Positions 47,985-58,480 are shown, counted from the first letter of the stretch. The stretch is 64,000 nucleotides of DNA from Ahaetulla prasina (GCF_028640845.1 NC_080540.1:164505252-164569251), one strand, 5' to 3'. Translations and numbers: made by a program. The notes: generated by a model not told the origin, from the sequence alone.

Positions 47985-48860
47985 ATCTGGATTGCTTCAA
48001 TGCTCTCCCTAAAATGCAGATGCCCAGAACTGGATGGTACATTGTAGGTGTACTTTGACCTAGTGCCCTAGTATTTTCACATTGGAGGCATAAAAATAAA
48101 ATATAGTTTTAAAAATCCCAGACATTTCCCCCATCATTAGCAATGAACTGTTGTAGCATGAGTCTCTGAACACTAACATATTCTGTGTTGATTATCAATG
48201 CGTTTGTTTTGGGGTTGTTGTTTGTTGTAGCTGAATCACACTGCTGAATCATGTTCAGTATTATCTATCAAGCCACCCAGATCCTTCCTGCAGATCCTGC
48301 TGTCTAATATGATCTCCCACGATTCTCGATTTATGACTTTGAACTTTCTTATCCAAATGAAGGACTATATGTTCCTGCTGAAATTCATCTTGTCAGTTTC
48401 TATCCTTTGTCCATTTTGTCAAGAACCCCCCGAGTATTGATACTGTCTTTTGAGTGGATTGTTGTTCCTCCTATCTTTGTGTTGTCTTGCACATCTGATA
48501 ACCATATTTTCTAACCTTTAGTCCAACCCACTTTTAAGTATGTTGTGCAACACAGGCCCAGGAACAGAGCTCTGCAGAACATCACTCAGCGCTTCCATCG
48601 GGATGCTGAGCGTTGCTGACATTTGAGAGGTTATCAACCAGCCCCACCTCCATCCAAGGACGGCATAATCCAGGCCATCTTCACTTGCAGAATCTCATAG
48701 AAGATTTTTTTTCCCCAAATGCTTTGCCAAAGCTAAGTGCTCATTTTCACGGACAATTGGCCACTCTATCCCAAAAAAGAGATCTGGTTTATTTGTCATG
48801 AATTATTTTTAAAAAATCCACGCTGGCTCCTGCTGCTATAATTTTCTTTTCAAAAGGAAC
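47985..48860 (-). mobile_element. Ancient CR1/L3-like LINE fragment
   Basis: Phrases such as AACACAGGCCCAGGAACAGA, GCTCTGCAGAACATCACTC and AAATTCATCTTGTCAGTTTC resemble old CR1/L3 consensus sequence shared across amniotes. Very degraded; orientation inferred. Confidence 0.45.
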
Positions 48861-49543
48861 ACAAATTGACTAATAATCTCATCCAGTATTGCTATGAAGC
48901 TGACTGGTCCATAGTTATCCTGGTCTATCTCTCCCCCACCTTCCCACCCACCCCCCACACATACACACACTTTCTGAAGACATTTGTCCTAGAGCTCACA
49001 TTACAGATCTCTACTTTTGGGGTGAGGAGGGAGAGAGGGAGGGTTTCCTCCCTACTATTCCATTCCCCCCTGTTGATAAAGTTTTCCTTCTTCAAAAAGG
49101 GCCACCAGACTAATCTTCAGGCAGTTGTTTCCTTTGGCCTCAATTATGGTGGCACCGTGTGTTTGCCTAGGAATAATGCTTTGGAGATTCCTCTGAGCCT
49201 ATTGACTATTGACAGACTGCGCTGAGGAGCCTCTGGGCTGCCTTCCTTCTTTAGGATATTATTGGAAAGGAACGGAAGGCACAGGGTACATTTACATGGT
49301 ATAGAGTGGGTGGAATCTGCCAAACAATGGCTTCATTTTCAAGGCAGCCTTCAACAAGCAGCCCACAGTTGAAGAACAATCTTCTGTCCTCATGTGCCAC
49401 ATTTTCCTAAGGGTAGAGAGAGACACACATCCGATAGTGAGGAAGAACTGATTCAAAAAACTGATGCTTATTTCCAAGTTATGTCTGCAAGGGATGCTGA
49501 CAGGGAAGTAACTGAAGAGAGTGAAATGTATTTCTACATCGTC

Positions 49544-49690
49544 AGCAGGCACTGGGATTGCTTTGAGAATCCCAAAAGCTTTAACCAAAAACTTTCTACT
49601 CTTGACCTCACCCCATTCCTAAGAGGACCATAAGGGGCGTGCATAAGAGCACAAACGTGCCTACCGTTCCTGTCCTATTGTTTTTCGTTT
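49544..49690 (+). mobile_element. Retroelement 3' UTR fragment, same family as 24816
   Basis: CTTTAACCAAAAACTTTCTA through CGTGCCTACCGTTCCTGTCC matches the copy at 24816-24925. Upstream, 49394-49633 is an open frame ending SFNQKLSTLDLTPFLRGP that may be the LINE's coding end. Confidence 0.55.
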
Positions 49691-49692
49691 TT

Positions 49693-49694
<2 letters not shown>

Positions 49695-49730
<36 letters not shown>
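49695..49730. repeat. (TA)n microsatellite at Penelope-like element end
   Basis: About 17 TA units directly before AGGTCTTTGGTTGTTCGGG. Confidence 0.95.
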
Positions 49731-49733
<3 letters not shown>

Positions 49734-50134
49734 TCTTTGGTTGTTCGGGTTTTCTCCCGTGTAAAATTGGAAGTGTCTTGGCGACGTTTCGACGAAGTCT
49801 CATTCGTCATCTTCAGGCTTCAGCTTCGTGCTTCTGGGAGCAATGTGTGATCGCAGCTGTTTCTTCCTTTTAACTGCTAGTGGGGGTTTGAACTGATTGG
49901 GTGGGAGCTTGGCTGTGCTCTGATTGGATGGGGTTTTTTTCTGTGCTCTGATTGGCTGGGGTGTGTCCTGTGTTGGTGGGGGCTTGGTTGTGCTCAGTCT
50001 AGTCTGTGCTGCAGGGGGATTTGAGCTGGTGAGCTGCATAGCTGTTGTTTGGCTTTGTGGTCGTGCTACATCTTCATAGTGGGTGTCAGTCTGCTGCATG
50101 AATGGATTGGAGGGGTTTGAAATGGCTAATGTTG
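49731..50134 (-). mobile_element. Penelope-like element terminal unit, inverted copy
   Basis: On the minus strand this unit runs from CTGCAACATT through CCAATCAGAGCACAG repeats to a hammerhead-like motif (49816-49780) and ends CCAAAGACCT against TA repeats. It forms a palindrome with the unit starting at 50135. Penelope-like elements often carry inverted terminal units and hammerhead motifs. Confidence 0.75.
49780..49816 (-). ncRNA. Hammerhead-ribozyme-like motif 1
   Basis: Minus strand: CTGAAGA (fits CUGANGA), stem GACGAA/TTCGTC of six pairs with loop TGAGAC, then GAAAC and GTC. These are the conserved core blocks in order. Stem III would be minimal, as in Penelope-like hammerheads that may act as dimers. 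Confidence 0.6.
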
Positions 50135-50414
50135 CAGCTGCAACATTTCAAACCCCTCCAATCCATTCATGCAGCAGACTGACACCCACTATGAAGATGT
50201 AGCACGACCACAAAGCCAAACAACAGCTATGCAGCTCACCAGCTCAAATCCCCCTGCAGCACAGACTAGACTGAGCACAACCAAGCCCCCACCAACACAG
50301 GACACACCCCCAGCCAATCAGAGCACAGAAAAAACCCCATCCAATCAGAGCACAGCCAAGCTCCCACCCAATCAGTTCAAACCCCCACTAGCAGTTAAAA
50401 GGAAGAAACAGCTG
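50135..50414 (+). mobile_element. Penelope-like element terminal unit, left part (split by L1)
   Basis: Starts GCAGCTGCAACATTTCAAAC, mirrors 49731-50134, and is cut at 50414 by the L1 insertion. It resumes at 56058 with the TTGCTCCCAGAAG section. Confidence 0.8.
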
Positions 50415-51032
50415 GGGCTTCCGGTGGTTTCGTTTTCCCCGAGAAGGACGCCTGGAATGGCGTCCCGAACTGAGATTCTGTAAAAGCTGGTGAAACAGCG
50501 GGAGAACGGCTGTTAGCCAGCTTCAAAGCTTTTCTCTGGGTGAAAGAGATTAGCCAGAGTGGCTGGAGAGCAGAAGATTGCCCCAGGGGCTCTGCTTTCT
50601 TATGCAGAGTCTCGGAGGGCTGCCTGCATAACCCAGCCCCACTCCAGACTCGGCTCGATCCTGTTAATTAAGCAGGACAAGAGGAAAACGCCCACCTCTG
50701 CTCAATTGATTCCGTTTTGAATAACTTCAAGCAGACGGGACAAATACAAGCGATCGATTACTGGGGAAGCAAGAAGAGAGCTGACTTCTACTCCTTTTTA
50801 AAAGGGGAAAACTTTTTCTCACTTGAACTTAGTGAAGGAAGAAATGGCGTCTGAAAGGAAGTGGATTGGAGGCTGCTTGTGAGAGAAAGCGAAGTTCGTC
50901 TTTGTGGATTTTAGCTGAATAGAAGCTTTCCAGAGGAGGCAAGGTGAAAGTTTTTATTTTACAACTTTAATTGGAGACTTTTTGAGACTTTGAGATTTAC
51001 TAATTTTAATTAGAGACTTTACTTAAATTAAA

Positions 51033-52064
51033 ATGGCTTCTAAGCCACCAAAAGCTCCCATGACGAGAAGGGGGTCTGAAACTAATTTAGAAGATATATT
51101 AAAGGAACAGAACAGAGTTTCTGAAGAGCGATTTAAAGAAATTATGAATAATATTCATGGTGTGAAGGATCAACTTAGGGAAGAAATTAAAGAGACTAAT
51201 AAAAAAATTAGAGAAGATTTATTGATGGTTTTTCAAGGTTTGGCAAAAAATTTGGAAGTAATGGAGGATAAAGTGGAAGTAATTAGTCAAGCAAATCAGT
51301 ATTTGGATAATAAAGTTGGAGAGCTTCAAAATAAAGTGGAAAAAATGAGGATCATGTGGTGGTATTGCAATATAGAGCGTTGGAGAAGGCTTTGAGAATT
51401 AGGGGTCTTCAAGACCGAAGGAAGAAGACCTTAAAAAGTTATATCAGAAGCCCTAGCTGAAATGTTAGGCATGGACCCTCGAGAAGTTGATTTTCAAATT
51501 GATAAGGCATACAGGGTTAATTCTTGGGTAGCGAGGCAGAAAAAGCTCCCAAGAGATATTGTAATTTATTTTTTAACTTCTACAATAAGAAATCAGATTT
51601 TGCAAGCTACATACCAAAAGAAATTGCAAATAGCAGAACAGGAGGTGTTGGTTTTGAAAGAGATCCCTGCTAAAATGTTAAAGGATAGAAGGGATTTTAG
51701 GTTTTTTACACAAGAGCTTAAGAAGCATCAGATTCAATATAGATGGGAGGTTCCAATTGGTTTAACAGTATTTTTTCAAGGCAGGAGATATCGAATTGAT
51801 ACTGAACTGAAAGCAAAAGATTTTCTTTTTAATGTATTGAAAGTGGATGTAGAAACAGTGGATAAAAGTCTTCAAGAGAAACAGAGTGGGGAAGCTGAAA
51901 CTGCACCTGTGATATCAGTCCCTCAAGAACAATCTCAGGAACAAAGAGTGACAAGGGGAGCTATTAGGCGTAAGGAGATGGAGGAACGACTTCAAAGACA
52001 AGAACGGGATTCTACTACTGAAGCTGTGGGAGGAGCCAAGTCAAGAGTGAGGGTCTTCAGCTAA
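51033..52064 (+). pseudogene. L1 ORF1 (RNA-binding protein), frameshifted
   Basis: In functional L1s, ORF1p trimerises through a coiled coil and binds the element's RNA. Seen: an ATG at 51033 opens a Glu/Lys-rich heptad-like segment (51033-51350). After frame changes near 51345-51460 the frame from 51462 gives the RRM-like and C-terminal domains (MLGMDPREVDF, VYRVNS-like, QYRWEVPIGLTVFFQGRRYR), ending at 52064. The breaks look like single-base gains or losses between stretches that remain readable in other frames. Confidence 0.9.
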
Positions 52065-52094
52065 TTGCTCAGAAGCTTCAAGAGGCCAGAGATG

Positions 52095-55000
52095 GCAAAT
52101 AAATTTTGACATGGAATGTTAATGGTTTAAATTCAGCACAGAAAAGAAGAAAAATATTCCATTATTTGAAACAATTTAAAATGATGTGATATGTTTGCAA
52201 GAGACACATATAAAATTATCAGATCAGAAATATTTGATTAATTGAAATTAGGTAAACATTTTGTTTCTTCTGCTCGAATAAGAAAAATGGTATAGTTATA
52301 TATTTGAAGAAAAATATATCAAGTAAATTAATTGAAACGGACATTCAAGGAAGATATATTGCTATTGAATTGATTTTAGAAGGAAAAGACACTTGTGATT
52401 GGCATATATGCACCTAATCAACAACAAGAAAAATTTTATAAATTGTTACATGAAAATTGACTTTTGGGACTATAAAACATTTATTATATTAGGGATTGGA
52501 ATGGTGTAATGGACATTAGAAAAGATAAAAGAACTCTTTCTAAGAAAATTCCTATGCATGCAAAATTGCCTAAATCTTTTTTTGATTTGATGGAAGATTT
52601 TGAGTTGAAAGATATATGGAGAAGGCAGAATTTTGATGATAGAGATTATACTTATTTTTCGGATAGGCATCAATCTCTTTCACGTATTGATTTTATATTA
52701 ATTACCAATGACTTGCTTTCTAGGGTTAGGAAAACAAAGATATTTCCAAGGTGTTTAACTGATCATAGTCCGGTATGGATGGAGTTGCAATATGAAGGTG
52801 GAAGAAGATCATGGAGAATAAATGAAAATTTGTTTAGATATGAGGATAATGTAAATCAATGTAAAAAACAAATGAAAGAATTTTTTGATTATAATTTGGG
52901 AAAGGGAACTTGATAGAAATGGTGTGGGACGCGAGCAAGGCCTTTATGAGAGGAAACTTGATATATATTAATAGTAGACAGAGGAGAAAACTACAAAAAC
53001 AGCGAAGGGTTTTAGAAGAGGAAATTCAGAGGAAACAACAATTATTGGTACATAATCCACATGATTTAAAAACTATTGAGGCGATAAAGATATTACAGAG
53101 TCAATTTAATATGTTAATGGCAGATCAGGTGGCAACCAATATACAATATGCTAAACATAATACTTTTTGTAATGCCAATAAATCAGGGAGGTGGTTGGCT
53201 TATATGTTAAGGAAAAGACAGAAAGCACGTACTATTGAAGGAATTGAATACAAGGGTAAAGTGCGATTTCAACAGGATAAAATTAAAAAAGCTTTCTTGG
53301 AATATTATACAAATTTATATGCCAGAGATACAATATTGAATATGGATATTGATAAATATTTGAAAGAATATAAGGTTAAAGGTTTAACTAATGAACAAAG
53401 GGAAGAGTTGAATCGGCCTATAACTTCTGAGGAAATTATTTGGGTAATAAAGCAATTAAAAATAGGGAAATCCCCGGGCACAGATGGACTTACAGCAATA
53501 TATTATAAAAAGTTACAGGATGAGATAGTTGGTCCACTTATGGAGTTATTCAATCAGATATTGAGGGGAGGAGGAGTACCACCATCATGGAGGACTACTT
53601 TTATTTCATTGATACCAAAAGAGGATCAGGATTGTACTAAGCCTGGGAATTATAGACCAATTTCACTCTTGAATAATGATTATAAGATTTTTGCAAAAAT
53701 AATGGCAAATAGGTTAATGGAAATTGTACAACAAAGGATCCACACTGACCAGTCTGGTTTTATAAAAGGGAGACAAATGAGGAATAACGTTAGGCAGATA
53801 GTGAATATATTGGAATACTTGGAAAAGAAAAATCAGATTCCGGCAGCGTTTATATTCTTGGATGCAGAGAAAGCTTTTGATCGTTTGCATTGGGAATTTT
53901 TATTTAAATTAACAGACAAAATGCAATTTGGAAATGGTTTTATACGAATACTTAGGGCAATTTATGGAGAGCAAACAGCTCAGATAATAATTAATGGTAG
54001 TTTGACAGATAGTTTTAAAATTGCGAAAGGAACAAGGCAGGGGTGTCCTTTATCACCTTTATTGTTTATTTTATCTTTGGAACCTTTATTGGATAAGATA
54101 AGAGAGTTAAGGGAGATAGAGGGTATTAGAATTAGAAGATATGAATATAAAGTCAGAGCATTTGCAGATGATTTGGTTGTTATGTTGACTCAGCCTATAA
54201 ATTCGAGTGTATATTTGTTGGAAGTAATTAATCAATATGGAAGGGTCTCAGGGTTTAAAGTGAATCAAAATAAAACAAAAGTGTTAACCAAAAATATGAT
54301 TAAGAACCAGAAAGAAAAACTAGAGGAAATAACAGGATTTGAAATTGTAAAAAAGGTTAAATATTTAGGAGTCTTTCTTACATCATCAAATGGAAAATTG
54401 TATAAGAATAATTATGATGTGTTATGGAAAAAAATTCAGAAGGAAATGAATACTTGGAAAAATTACAATTATCTTTGTTAGGAGAATAGCAGCTATAAAA
54501 TGAATTTTTTGCCTAAATTCTTGTTCTTGTTTCAGATGATACCAATAATTAAGAAAGATAAAAATTTGGATGAATGGCAGATTGGAATTAATAAATTTAT
54601 ATGGGAAGGAAAAAAAGCGAGAGTCAAAATGAAAATAATGCAAGATACACGGAAAGAGGAGGATTAAAATGCCTAATTTAAAATTGTATTATGAAGCAGT
54701 TGTTCTTTCGGTAATAAGTGATTGGTTTAATTTGACGGAGGAAAGGATTTTGAATATAGAAGGTTATGATTTATTATATGGTTGGCATGCATATTTATTG
54801 TATGATAAGAAAGTAGATAAAGCTTTTAAGAATCATGTGTTGAGAATTTCTCTTCTGCGTGTCTGGAAAAAATATTATTATAAGTTAAATTACAAAATTC
54901 CTATATGGGCATGTCCTAGGCACGCAGTAGAGAATATAAATATAGAACAGGAACAAGAAATGATTACTTATAAAGATCTTTTATACAATGAGAGGGAAAT

Positions 55001-55825
55001 TTACAACTAAAATCTTTGGATACATTAAAAGAAGAAGGGAGGAATTATACTTGGTTTCAATATGGACAGTTAAAGGCTAGATGGAAAGAAGATCAGAAAA
55101 TTGGTATCATTCAAAATGAAGAAAATTTGGTTAAACAAATTAGAAATCAAACTCAGGGGCATATAAAGAGATTGTATACTGTGTTGATAGAAATAGATTC
55201 TGAAAGAGATTTAATAAAGGATTGTATGATAAAATGGGCACAGAATATTCAAGAACCAATAATGTTGGAAACATGGGAAAAAATTTGTTAGAAATGTTAA
55301 ATTTACGCAAGCGCAGAATTTAAGGAAAATTTTTATAAGATGTTTTATAGATGGCATTTAGATCCTAAGAAATTATCATGTATGTATCCAGATATGCAAG
55401 CGAAATGTTGGAGATGTAATTGTGATGATGCTACATATTTTCATGTATGGTGGACTTGTAAGAAAATTAAGTCTTTTTGGATAAGAATCTGGTGGATTAT
55501 GCAGAATGTTTTGAAGAAGAAGATAAAGTTCCTACCGCAATTTTTCCTTTTGGGAATAACAACGGACTGTACAGTGATTGAGACTAAGTTGATTTTGAAC
55601 TTAATAACAGCAGCACGACTGTTGATTGGACAATATTGGAAGAAAAAAGAATTACCCACAATAGAAGAATGGATATTGAAAGTTTCCAATTTGGCTGAGA
55701 TGGCTAAAATCTCAGCCTTCTTGAAAGACAGTACTCAAGAAAAATATTTAAATGAATGGAAGAACTGGATTGATTATATTCAAAATAGATATCAGATTAA
55801 GAAATTTCGGATTGCTTTTGAATGA
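52095..55825 (+). pseudogene. L1 ORF2 (endonuclease-reverse transcriptase), frameshifted
   Basis: ORF2p nicks target DNA and copies L1 RNA. Endonuclease: TWNVNGLNS near 52108, then several frame shifts (52170-52500), then SRIDFILI (about 52680) and LTDHSPVWME (about 52757) with the expected Asp and His. Reverse transcriptase, in one open frame of 523 codons from 52910: GKSPGTDGL, PGNYRPISLL, FLDAEKAFD (motif A, 53855), GTRQGCPLSPLLF and FADD (54161-54172). A stop at 54479-54481 and further shifts follow. C-terminal knuckle CWRCNCDDATYFHVWWTC lies at 55406-55459. No intact protein can be made as read. Confidence 0.93.
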
Positions 55826-55962
55826 AGGATGTTATTTTTGATTTTAATGGAAGAAGTCAGGATATGTGAGAGAGAAAGATTATAATTGTGTTAGATTTTA
55901 AAAAGTTTAATGTATGACTGTTTTGTTTAAGGAACTATACCTTGTGTTTGCTCCGGGAAGTC

Positions 55963-55993
55963 CGGGGGAGGGGTTTAGGAGGAGGGGAGGGGA
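55963..55993 (+). repeat. G-rich tract in L1 3' UTR
   Basis: Runs of four or five Gs separated by A, T or C (GGGGGAGGGG, GGAGGGGAGGGG) can form a G-quadruplex. Such tracts are a recurring feature of L1 3' UTRs. Confidence 0.7.
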
Positions 55994-56057
55994 AAAAATT
56001 TAATTGTTGTAAAACTTTTTTAATAAAAAAAAAAAAAAAAAAAGGAAGAAACAGCTG

Positions 56058-56202
56058 CAGTCACCCATTGCTCCCAGAAGTATGAAGCTGAAGCCTGAAG
56101 ATGACGAATGAGACTTCGTCGAAACGTCGCCAAGACACTTCCAATTTTACACGGGAGAAAACCCGAACAACCAAAGACCTATATACAAACACCCGTGAAA
56201 AC

Positions 56203-56212
<10 letters not shown>
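56058..56212 (+). mobile_element. Penelope-like element terminal unit, right part
   Basis: Continues the unit split by the L1: the TTGCTCCCAGAAG section, the hammerhead-like motif, then AAAACCCGAACAACCAAAGA and CCCGTGAAAACCTCAGAAAA, abutting a CA/TA microsatellite. Confidence 0.8.
56095..56131 (+). ncRNA. Hammerhead-ribozyme-like motif 2
   Basis: Same core blocks as motif 1 on the plus strand: CTGAAGA, GACGAA-TGAGAC-TTCGTC hairpin, GAAAC, GTC. Confidence 0.6.
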
Positions 56213-56233
<21 letters not shown>

Positions 56234-56296
56234 TTATATATATATATATATATAAATATATATATATATATTTATATATATATATATATATATATT
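56213..56296. repeat. (CA)n(TA)n microsatellite
   Basis: About ten CA units followed by TA units with small interruptions, between two inverted copies of the AAAACCTCAGAAAACA end. Confidence 0.95.
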
Positions 56297-56350
56297 TGTT
56301 TTCTGAGGTTTTCGCGGGTGTTTGTATGTAAATCTTTGGTTATTCGGGTA
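56297..56350 (-). mobile_element. Penelope-like element end fragment, inverted
   Basis: TTTTCTGAGGTTTTCGCGGG through ATCTTTGGTTATTCGGG is the inverse of the unit end at 56150-56212. Confidence 0.8.
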
Positions 56351-56700
56351 CCAGAACTATCGCCAAAACTGAACACTTTAACAACAGAATAATCAGAGAA
56401 GCCATCGAGATAGAAAAACGCCCACACAGCATGAACAAACGAGATGATACCTCCCGCCTACCAGCCATTTGGAAACCCGCCCTTATTGACAAACGTGTCC
56501 CTAACAAGAGGAATGACACCAGACCCACACTCACGAGATCCACACAGGATGTCACCACCACACATCCACCCAGAAAGCAGACCCAAACCCATACTGATCA
56601 TGAAGCACGACCAAGGACCAGAAGCCAGACCGCAGCTGCAACATTTCAAACCCCTCCAATCCATACATGCAGCAGACTGACACCCACTATGAAGATGTAG
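56351..56700 (+). pseudogene. Penelope-like element ORF, C-terminal fragment (GIY-YIG side)
   Basis: An open frame reads TEHFNNRIIREAIEIEKRPH, then RDDTSRLPAIWKPAL, before a Thr/Pro-rich tail ending at a stop at about 56700. The R-x-x-x-E-A-I-E-I pattern followed by a W-x-P-x-L segment is what follows the GIY-YIG core in Penelope-like proteins. The reverse transcriptase and the GIY-YIG core itself are absent. Confidence 0.6.
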
Positions 56701-57041
56701 CACAACCACGAACACGAAGCCAAACAACAGCTATGCAGCTCACCAGCTCAAATCCCCCTGCAGCTCAGACTAATCTGAGCACAACCAAGCCCCCACCCAA
56801 AGAGGACACACCCCCAGCCAATTAGAGCACCAAAAAAACCCCATCCAATCAGAGCACAGCCAAGCTCCCACCCAATCAGTTCAAACCCCCACTAGCAGTT
56901 AAAAAGGAAGAAACAGCTGCAATCACACATTGCTCCCAGAAGCACGAAGCTGAAGCCTGAAGATGACGAATGAGACTTCGTCGAAACGTTGCCAAGACAC
57001 TTCCAATTTTACGCGGGAGAAAACCCGAATAACCAAAGATC

Positions 57042-57042
<1 letters not shown>
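56701..57042 (+). mobile_element. Penelope-like element 3' unit with hammerhead-like motif
   Basis: Follows the ORF fragment directly: the CCAATCAGAGCACAG region, TTGCTCCCAGAAG section, hammerhead-like core (56957-56993) and CCCGAATAACCAAAGATCT, then TA repeats. Confidence 0.8.
56957..56993 (+). ncRNA. Hammerhead-ribozyme-like motif 3 (GTT variant)
   Basis: Core as in motif 2, but the cleavage triplet reads GTT instead of GTC, which would be expected to cut less well. Confidence 0.55.

Positions 57043-57106
<64 letters not shown>
57043..57106. repeat. (TA)n microsatellite
   Basis: About 31 TA units between two Penelope-like units. Confidence 0.95.
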
Positions 57107-57109
<3 letters not shown>

Positions 57110-57302
57110 ATCTTCAGCTCAAGCAAATGTGATCGCGCTGTTTCTTGCTGCGATCACACATTGCTCCCAGAAGCACGAAGCTGAAGCCTGAAGATGACGA
57201 ATGAGACTTCGTCGAAACGTCACCAAGACACTTCCAATCTTACACGGGAGAAAACCCGAACAACCAAAGACCTATATACAAACACCCGTGAAAACCTCAG
57301 AA

Positions 57303-57306
<4 letters not shown>
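57107..57306 (+). mobile_element. Penelope-like element unit, partial
   Basis: Begins in a disturbed GTCATCTTCAGCTCAAGC section, then repeats the TTGCTCCCAGAAG to AAAACCTCAGAAAACA unit with a fourth hammerhead-like motif. Confidence 0.78.
57188..57224 (+). ncRNA. Hammerhead-ribozyme-like motif 4
   Basis: CTGAAGA, GACGAA-TGAGAC-TTCGTC, GAAAC, GTC, followed by ACC instead of GCC. Confidence 0.6.
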
Positions 57307-57340
<34 letters not shown>

Positions 57341-57380
57341 CATATATATATATATATATATATATAGGCATATATATATG
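57307..57380. repeat. (TA)n microsatellite with GGCA interruptions
   Basis: TA units interrupted twice by GGCA, at the end of the last Penelope-like unit. Confidence 0.95.
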
Positions 57381-57390
57381 CTTATACCGC

Positions 57391-57908
57391 TGTCGTGTCC
57401 CACTCCTCCGCTGACGGCCGGGTCAGGGAAATCCGAATCAGGCTTGCCTCTGCAGCTCTGCCCAAAGTCCTAGCAAAGTCCTCAGAGCAGGCAGGAGACC
57501 AGTAAGTGACTTCAGCAAGATAAGTTCGACTTTGCCTGACTCAGAGACTGCCAGAAAGCAGATCCTTTATATAGGCCATGGGGTGTGGCTCCATGACTCA
57601 GCACTCATTAAGGCCTGCCCCTCCCTTCCTTCTGTTGCCTCCGCCTATCCAATCTTCTGATGCGAGGGTCACTCCAATCAGCTGTTGGTAATAAACCCTC
57701 CTCAGGCTCACATGCTGTGGAGGAGGGGGAGGGGTCTAGTTGCTCCGTTTGCCTGGGCATGGAGTCAGGGCTGGGGCCGGGAGGTGCTCCTTCTTCTGCA
57801 GTTTGTCTGGGCATGGAGCCAGGACTGGGGCCGGGAGGCATACATTCCTCCGTGTTCGGGAGCAGATAAGAAGGCCCCAGCTGCTCTGAGGGCGGGCAAG
57901 ACACAACA
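57391..57908 (-). mobile_element. Solo LTR
   Basis: 518 bp, minus strand TGTTGTGTCTTGCC to GGACACGACA (TG...CA ends), with an exact 5-bp duplication ACCGC (57386-57390, 57909-57913). A TATATAAAG box sits at 57565-57574. The U3 part holds two copies of a roughly 37-bp GC-rich unit (57749-57785, 57807-57843). No internal genes. A 5-bp duplication fits a Ty3/gypsy or retroviral LTR; the class is not settled. Confidence 0.88.
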
Positions 57909-57913
57909 ACCGC

Positions 57914-58173
57914 CTTATATTTCCTCATATATATGTTTATATACTATATAATCTTTTGTGTGATGCTTATATATATTGTTATGACAAATAAAATAAATAA
58001 ATTAAATATTGCAGTTCATTGATAATGATAGGAAATAGCTCTAGGTTTTTTAAAAAAACTATATTTTTAGGCCTCCAATGCTAAAATAAATACCAAGGCA
58101 ATAGGCATCTTGGTTTCCAAGAGCAGGCCTGAGTACAAAGAGGGAACTGCTATTCTCATCATGGAACAAAAGA
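57914..58173. other. AT-rich sequence with LINE-like tail
   Basis: TATTGTTATGACAAATAAAATAAATAAA at about 57975-58005 resembles the tail at 25020-25045. Nothing else was recognised. Confidence 0.4.
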
Positions 58174-58175
58174 TA

Positions 58176-58478
58176 CAGATAGTCCTCAACTTACAACAGT
58201 TCATTTAGTGACCGCTCAAAGTTACAATGGCACTGAAAAAAGTGACTTACGACCGTTGCAGCATCCCCCAAGGTCATGTGATCAAAATTCAGATGCTTGG
58301 CAACTGACTCAAATTTATGACCGCTGCTGCGTCCTGGGGTCTTGTGAGCACATTTGTGACCTTCTGCCAAGCAAAGTCCACGGGGAAGCGTAAAATGAGG
58401 CAAAACTCACTTAGCAAACGTTTCATTTAGCAACAGAAATTTTGGGCTGAACTGTGGTCGTAAATCGAGGACTACCTG
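58176..58478 (+). mobile_element. Mariner-like MITE, internally deleted
   Basis: TA-flanked, ends CAGATAGTCCTCAACTTAC and GTAAATCGAGGACTACCTG. Lacks part of the middle section present at 28679. Confidence 0.9.
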
Positions 58479-58480
58479 TA

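Larger units (their letters stand above)
50415..56039 (+). mobile_element. Near full-length L1 LINE with 18-bp target duplication
   Basis: A 5.6-kb insertion in a Penelope-like unit, flanked by the exact direct repeat AAAAGGAAGAAACAGCTG (50397-50414 and 56040-56057; the leading As may belong to the tail). Order: 5' UTR (50415-51032), ORF1, ORF2 with endonuclease, reverse transcriptase and C-terminal Cys/His knuckle, a 3' UTR with a G-rich tract (55963-55993), AATAAA and a poly-A tail. Both ORFs are broken by frameshifts, so it is not intact as read. Confidence 0.95.
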
